The position numbers and the translations under genes were made by a program. Under the pieces are notes generated by a model. The model ran no database searches. It was not told where the DNA came from and worked only from the letters and a program-made list of their open reading frames with translations. 58,915 bases of DNA from an uncultured Ectothiorhodospiraceae bacterium (GTDB lineage: Bacteria > Pseudomonadota > Gammaproteobacteria > S012-40): contig CALZJE010000011.1 in assembly GCA_945787715.1 (NCBI GenBank), positions 1 through 58,915 on the forward strand, in the 5' to 3' direction. How positions within the stretch are numbered: the first letter of the stretch is position 1; every line of letters begins with the position of its first letter. Below are positions 55,610 through 58,915 of this stretch, piece after piece.

Positions 55610-56974
55610 ATGCTGAACCCTGAAATTTGCCAAAAAGCCAGATTGTCGCGAGATCCACGTTTTGATGGCAAATTCTTCACGGCAGTTAAAACCACTGGCA
55701 TTTATTGTCGGCCTATTTGTCCAGCAACGACCCCCAAAGAAGAAAATGTTACATATTTCCCCTCCGCCATAGAAGCCGCTAACGCTGGCTATCGACCCTG
55801 TTTACGTTGTCGACCTGATAGTGCGCCTGGTTCACCAGCATGGAAAGGGGTTAATACCACATTGGATAGAGCCATTCGCCTGATCGGTGAAGGCATTTTG
55901 CAGAACGATTCTTTGCAACTGTTAGCCGAAAGACTGGGTATCAGTGATCGATATTTACGACAACTGTTCAAAAAACACCTTGGTATTTCCCCCAAAGCCT
56001 ATGCACTTTATCAACAATGTTTATTTGCAAAGCAATTACTACATCAAACAAATTTACCCATCACTCAAGTTGCGTTAGCCAGTGGCTTTAACAGTGTTCG
56101 CCGATTTAATGATTGTTTTCAATCACAACTGAGTTTAACGCCTTCGCAAATACGAAAATCAGAAGCAACAAAATCTAAGTCTTTACAACTTCAACTGTCT
56201 TACCGACCACCTTATGATTGGCTTCATATGCACAATTTTTTTATGGCGAGAGCAATTTCTAATCTGGAATGGTGTGATGAACAAAGTTATGGGCGTACGT
56301 TCGAGTGGCTGGGTTGTATTGGAAGTTTTACAGCGCAACATGTTAAACACGAAAATAGATTCGATGTCGCCATTGAATTAGACGATGTCACTCATTTGAA
56401 AGCTATCGTTAATAACATTCGACGCCTTTTAGATCTGGACGTTGATATCCAAGCAGTTGAGCAGGATTTACAACAATGCTTTGCTGATGCCACATTAATC
56501 AAAACAGGATTACGTCTCCCTGGCACATGGAGTATGTTTGAAGCTGGAATCAGGGCCATTCTCGGGCAGCAAATTTCCGTTGTTGCAGCACGTAATTTGG
56601 TGACAACTTTGGTTGCTGAACTCGGTCAACCAATCGGGACAAATCAATTGTTTCCGTTGCCTCAGTCTATCGCGATAAGTAAGCTTAACTTTTTAAAGAT
56701 ACCCGCATCACGCAAGCAAACATTGCGTAATCTCGCACAGCATTACATGAGTCATGATGCCCCTAACGATCCTCAACAATGGTTGACGTTAAAAGGAATA
56801 GGACCTTGGACTGTCGACTACGCGCAGCTACGCGGACTAAGTGATCCGGATATTTATCTTGGTGGCGACCTTGGGGTCAAAAAAGCCATAGGGAAATCAG
56901 CTCATGATGTTAATCCAGATCTGGCTTCTCCCTGGCGAAGTTATTTAACACTACAGTTATGGAATCAACTTTGA
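55610..56974 (+). CDS. AdaA-AlkA fusion: methyl-responsive regulator with 3-methyladenine glycosylase
   Basis: 454 aa. The N-terminal Ada metal-binding domain has zinc ligands C33, C37, C64 and C67 ([14 protein letters not shown]); C33 would be the methyl-phosphotriester acceptor. An AraC-type HTH follows (about 85-185; [32 protein letters not shown]). The C-terminal AlkA glycosylase (about 195-454) has the helix-hairpin-helix [12 protein letters not shown] and catalytic D420 in GGDLGVKKA. It should sense alkylation and excise alkylated bases. ATG 55610 is preferred over ATG 55604 because AGGA lies 6 nt ahead of it. It overlaps ogt. Confidence 0.93.
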   Translation: MLNPEICQKARLSRDPRFDGKFFTAVKTTGIYCRPICPATTPKEENVTYFPSAIEAANAGYRPCLRCRPDSAPGSPAWKGVNTTLDRAIRLIGEGILQNDSLQLLAERLGISDRYLRQLFKKHLGISPKAYALYQQCLFAKQLLHQTNLPITQVALASGFNSVRRFNDCFQSQLSLTPSQIRKSEATKSKSLQLQLSYRPPYDWLHMHNFFMARAISNLEWCDEQSYGRTFEWLGCIGSFTAQHVKHENRFDVAIELDDVTHLKAIVNNIRRLLDLDVDIQAVEQDLQQCFADATLIKTGLRLPGTWSMFEAGIRAILGQQISVVAARNLVTTLVAELGQPIGTNQLFPLPQSIAISKLNFLKIPASRKQTLRNLAQHYMSHDAPNDPQQWLTLKGIGPWTVDYAQLRGLSDPDIYLGGDLGVKKAIGKSAHDVNPDLASPWRSYLTLQLWNQL

Positions 56975-57435
56975 TGTATATCGATTATATGAACACGCCT
57001 ATCGGTGTTTTAAAAATCCAAGCTTCTTCGCAAGGGATCACTAGCGTTGATTTTTCTGCATCAGAAAATAATATTATTAGCACCAGCGAATTAACCAATC
57101 GATGCAAACAACAACTAAAAGAATATTTTGATGGTGAACGAAAGATATTTGATTTAGCTCTGGATCAACAGGGCACCTTGTTTCAAAAAACTGTTTGGGA
57201 TTGTCTGATCCAAATACCCTTTGGTCAAGTTGTTTCTTATCGCGATATTGCTGACATGCTAAATAATCGCAAAGCCGTTCGCGCTGTGGGAGCGGCCAAT
57301 GGCAAGAATCCAATTAGTATTATCGTTCCTTGTCATCGTGTTATTGGTAGCAATGGAACGTTGACTGGCTATGCTGGAGGGCTAGACCGTAAAGCTTGGT
57401 TACTTAAGCATGAAGGGGCTAAGTTTAAGAAATAG
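56974..57435 (+). CDS. ogt: Methylated-DNA--protein-cysteine methyltransferase
   Basis: 153 aa from ATG 56974, which overlaps the adaA-alkA stop as TGATG; an in-frame ATG at 56959 gives 158 aa. It repairs O6-methylguanine by suicide transfer to C120 in the motif [10 protein letters not shown]. The DNA-binding helix [14 protein letters not shown] and the end [20 protein letters not shown] are typical. The overlap with adaA-alkA predicts coupled translation and common induction by alkylation, a split version of the Ada response in which acceptor and glycosylase are on separate chains. Confidence 0.96.
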   Translation: MYIDYMNTPIGVLKIQASSQGITSVDFSASENNIISTSELTNRCKQQLKEYFDGERKIFDLALDQQGTLFQKTVWDCLIQIPFGQVVSYRDIADMLNNRKAVRAVGAANGKNPISIIVPCHRVIGSNGTLTGYAGGLDRKAWLLKHEGAKFKK

Positions 57436-57552
57436 ACAATATTGATCACTATGTTGATATTATATTTGTACACTGGGAAAATTGATCTGGCCATATAAAC
57501 TATGAACTTTTTATCCAACCGTTTTATAACTTAAACAACGAGGCTATTACTC

Positions 57553-58347
57553 ATGAATAAATTATCTCTCTTTAAAAATATGCATGATCAAAGTGAATTG
57601 TTATTTTTACCTAATGCATGGGATGTGTTGTCGGCAATAATTTTAGAACAAGCAGGCTTCAAAGCAATTGGTACAACCAGTTGGGGAGTTGCGAACGCCA
57701 TGGGATACAAGGATGGAGAAAAGATTCAATTTGATGACCTTTTTACATTAGTAAAAAAAATGGTCTCTGTTATTGAAATACCGATTACAGTCGATATTGA
57801 GGCTGGTTATTCTGAAAACATAACTGTTGTGACAGATAATGTCCTGAAGATTGCTGATCTAGGTGTTTCAGGCATTAATATTGAAGATTCGCTAAAAAAT
57901 AAATTTGCTTTAAATGAAAAAAATGAACAATGTGAGCTAATTGCAAAGATTAAAAATAAATTGGAATTCAATGGCTATCGTGACTTTTTTATTAACGCCA
58001 GGATAGATACTTATCTTCAGGAAAAAGATCCGTTAGATGAAACAATTGACCGAGCTATCGATTATGTAAACAGTGGGGCGGATGGTATCTTTGTTCCCGG
58101 ATTATGTCAGAGTGACGAAATAGAGAAATTAGTAAGATCGATAGAAGCTCCATTGAATGTTATGTCGCTCCCAAACCTGACAGATGTTAGTCATTTAAAT
58201 AAGCTTGGTGTGAAGCGCTTTAGTCTTGGCTCCGCTTTTTCTGATGCAACAATTTCATTTATTGAAGAAAATGCGCGAATACTCTTGTCAGAACAAAACA
58301 CTAAAAAATTGTATGCTAGCTGCACAATAAACACATCATTTAAATAA
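57553..58347 (+). CDS. Isocitrate lyase/PEP mutase family protein
   Basis: 264 aa alpha/beta-barrel of the PEP mutase/2-methylisocitrate lyase superfamily. Recognisable segments: LFLPNAWDVLSAIILEQAGF, GTTSWGVANAMGY, ITVDIEAGYS, GINIEDS (metal and substrate region), FFINARIDTYL and SGADGIFVPGL. The KKCGH loop of true isocitrate lyase is absent, so a C-C or P-C bond lyase/mutase of the smaller uncharacterised class is more likely. GAGG lies upstream of the ATG. It follows ogt by 117 bp on the same strand; no pathway partner is adjacent. Confidence 0.88.
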   Translation: MNKLSLFKNMHDQSELLFLPNAWDVLSAIILEQAGFKAIGTTSWGVANAMGYKDGEKIQFDDLFTLVKKMVSVIEIPITVDIEAGYSENITVVTDNVLKIADLGVSGINIEDSLKNKFALNEKNEQCELIAKIKNKLEFNGYRDFFINARIDTYLQEKDPLDETIDRAIDYVNSGADGIFVPGLCQSDEIEKLVRSIEAPLNVMSLPNLTDVSHLNKLGVKRFSLGSAFSDATISFIEENARILLSEQNTKKLYASCTINTSFK

Positions 58348-58399
58348 ATATACTGTGTTATATTGTTGTAAAACCCCAGCTTGATGTTAGCTTGTGTGA

Positions 58400-58702
58400 T
58401 GGGAATATCGTATATTTCACGATAAAAAATCAGGAAGTATGTTCTACGCGAACAATCCGAAACGTAAGGCTCGAATTCCCAGCCCTTTATTTCCAACTCG
58501 TTAGTATGTGCGTTTCCCACATCCTGCTCACACTCAATGGTTGGATTGTAGTAATTCCCATCCTAAAATATTTATCCCGCAGGAAGGCGCAAATCCCATC
58601 AATATGGATGCAGTATTAAAAGGGCAGTTTTGCGGTTATTGCCATGATAAGGTTTCGTTTATTTTATTTTGAGCTTCTGATGATTGCTTCAAATTCAATA
58701 GA
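58400..58702 (+). pseudogene. Decayed c7-type multihaem cytochrome gene fragment
   Basis: One reading frame, interrupted by TAG (58502-58504) and TGA (58670-58672), encodes VRFPHPAHTQWLDC, then NPINMDAVLKGQ, FCGYCHDKVSF and DDCFKFN. This is the pattern of c7-type triheme cytochromes (FPH..HT.WL.C..CHP, GK.CG.CH.KVAF, ..C.RCH). Only one haem site is intact (CGYCH, 58631-58645). The one before it reads CSNSH (58547-58561), where TCC replaces TGC. The last reads CFKFN (58685-58699). Two stops plus loss of two haem motifs indicate a relic. No signal peptide or start was found; the upstream boundary is uncertain. Confidence 0.72.
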
Positions 58703-58915
58703 GGTACATTTTTCGTAATTTTGCTTCAAAACTTTATGAATGGGTGGTAGTGTTACTATAAATTTAAATCTAATTGATGGATAAGATATTGAAAATAAAC
58801 ATAGACAGTAACGAAGAGATTGAGATGTTTGAGAATTGGGGGTTATTTGATCATGCGGGATATATGTAAAGTTGACGTGGTTAAACACGAAAAGTTTACA
58901 TTGAGCCACTGTTAG

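Noticed and set aside
58392-58619. 75-codon plus-strand frame
   Set aside because: Runs in the wrong frame over the cytochrome relic; its product has no similarity to anything I recognise.
58664-58909. 81-codon minus-strand frame at the window end
   Set aside because: Antisense to the end of the cytochrome relic, with no start signal or family features.

Overview
The window reads as a chromosomal stretch of a low-GC, free-living Gammaproteobacterium, probably marine or aquatic. Grounds: a LexA-boxed imuA-imuB-dnaE2 mutasome with an E. coli-type CTGT-N8-ACAG operator, a second-type EF-G, an E. coli-type nickel glyoxalase I, several c-di-GMP enzymes, and type VI (T6SS) and two-partner secretion genes. 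No rRNA or tRNA gene, complete insertion sequence, prophage or CRISPR array was found. Genus cannot be assigned from sequence reading alone.

Layout. (1) 1-5.5 kb, minus strand: SOS mutagenesis operon imuA-imuB-dnaE2, with a sigma70-like promoter whose -10 is overlapped by a LexA box. (2) 6.1-11.5 kb: two convergent orphan sensor histidine kinases, one a hybrid kinase with a receiver, the other with a FixL-like PAS that lacks the haem histidine. (3) 12.3-21.8 kb: a 180-bp miniature inverted-repeat element, then a five-gene plus-strand T6SS accessory operon: vgrG with an unusual C-terminal extension, a DUF2169-pentapeptide fusion, a pentapeptide repeat protein, DUF3540, and a DUF4150 PAAR-like protein. 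No T6SS core genes are present. (4) 21.8-25.6 kb: orphan prepilin, EF-G paralogue, rhodanese lipoprotein. (5) 26.1-31.9 kb: a large GAF/PAS/GGDEF/EAL protein and a TpsB outer-membrane transporter with an in-frame 18-bp tandem repeat. (6) 32-34.4 kb: a short-chain dehydrogenase, a cluster of three DnaA boxes, a small membrane protein, a thioesterase, and the second copy of the 180-bp element. (7) 34.4-43 kb, minus strand: EamA transporter, an atypical TldE/TldD protease pair, gloA, a YfiR/YfiN-like c-di-GMP module with an added EAL domain, and a PhzF protein. (8) 43.3-54.4 kb: a giant TpsA exoprotein of about 3690 aa with long internal repeats. (9) 54.6-58.3 kb: RbgA-like GTPase, an alkylation-repair pair (AdaA-AlkA fusion and Ogt), and a PEP mutase/isocitrate lyase-like enzyme. 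(10) 58.4-58.7 kb: the decayed remnant of a multihaem c7-type cytochrome gene.

How it fits together. DNA damage tolerance and repair (imu operon, adaA-alkA, ogt) bracket the window. The centre is rich in cell-surface and signalling functions: TpsB and TpsA lie 11 kb apart on the same strand, with two c-di-GMP turnover proteins and a YfiR-like periplasmic regulator close by. This suggests, without proving, a c-di-GMP-linked adhesin locus. The T6SS operon looks like a self-contained spike and cargo module that would be loaded onto an apparatus encoded elsewhere.
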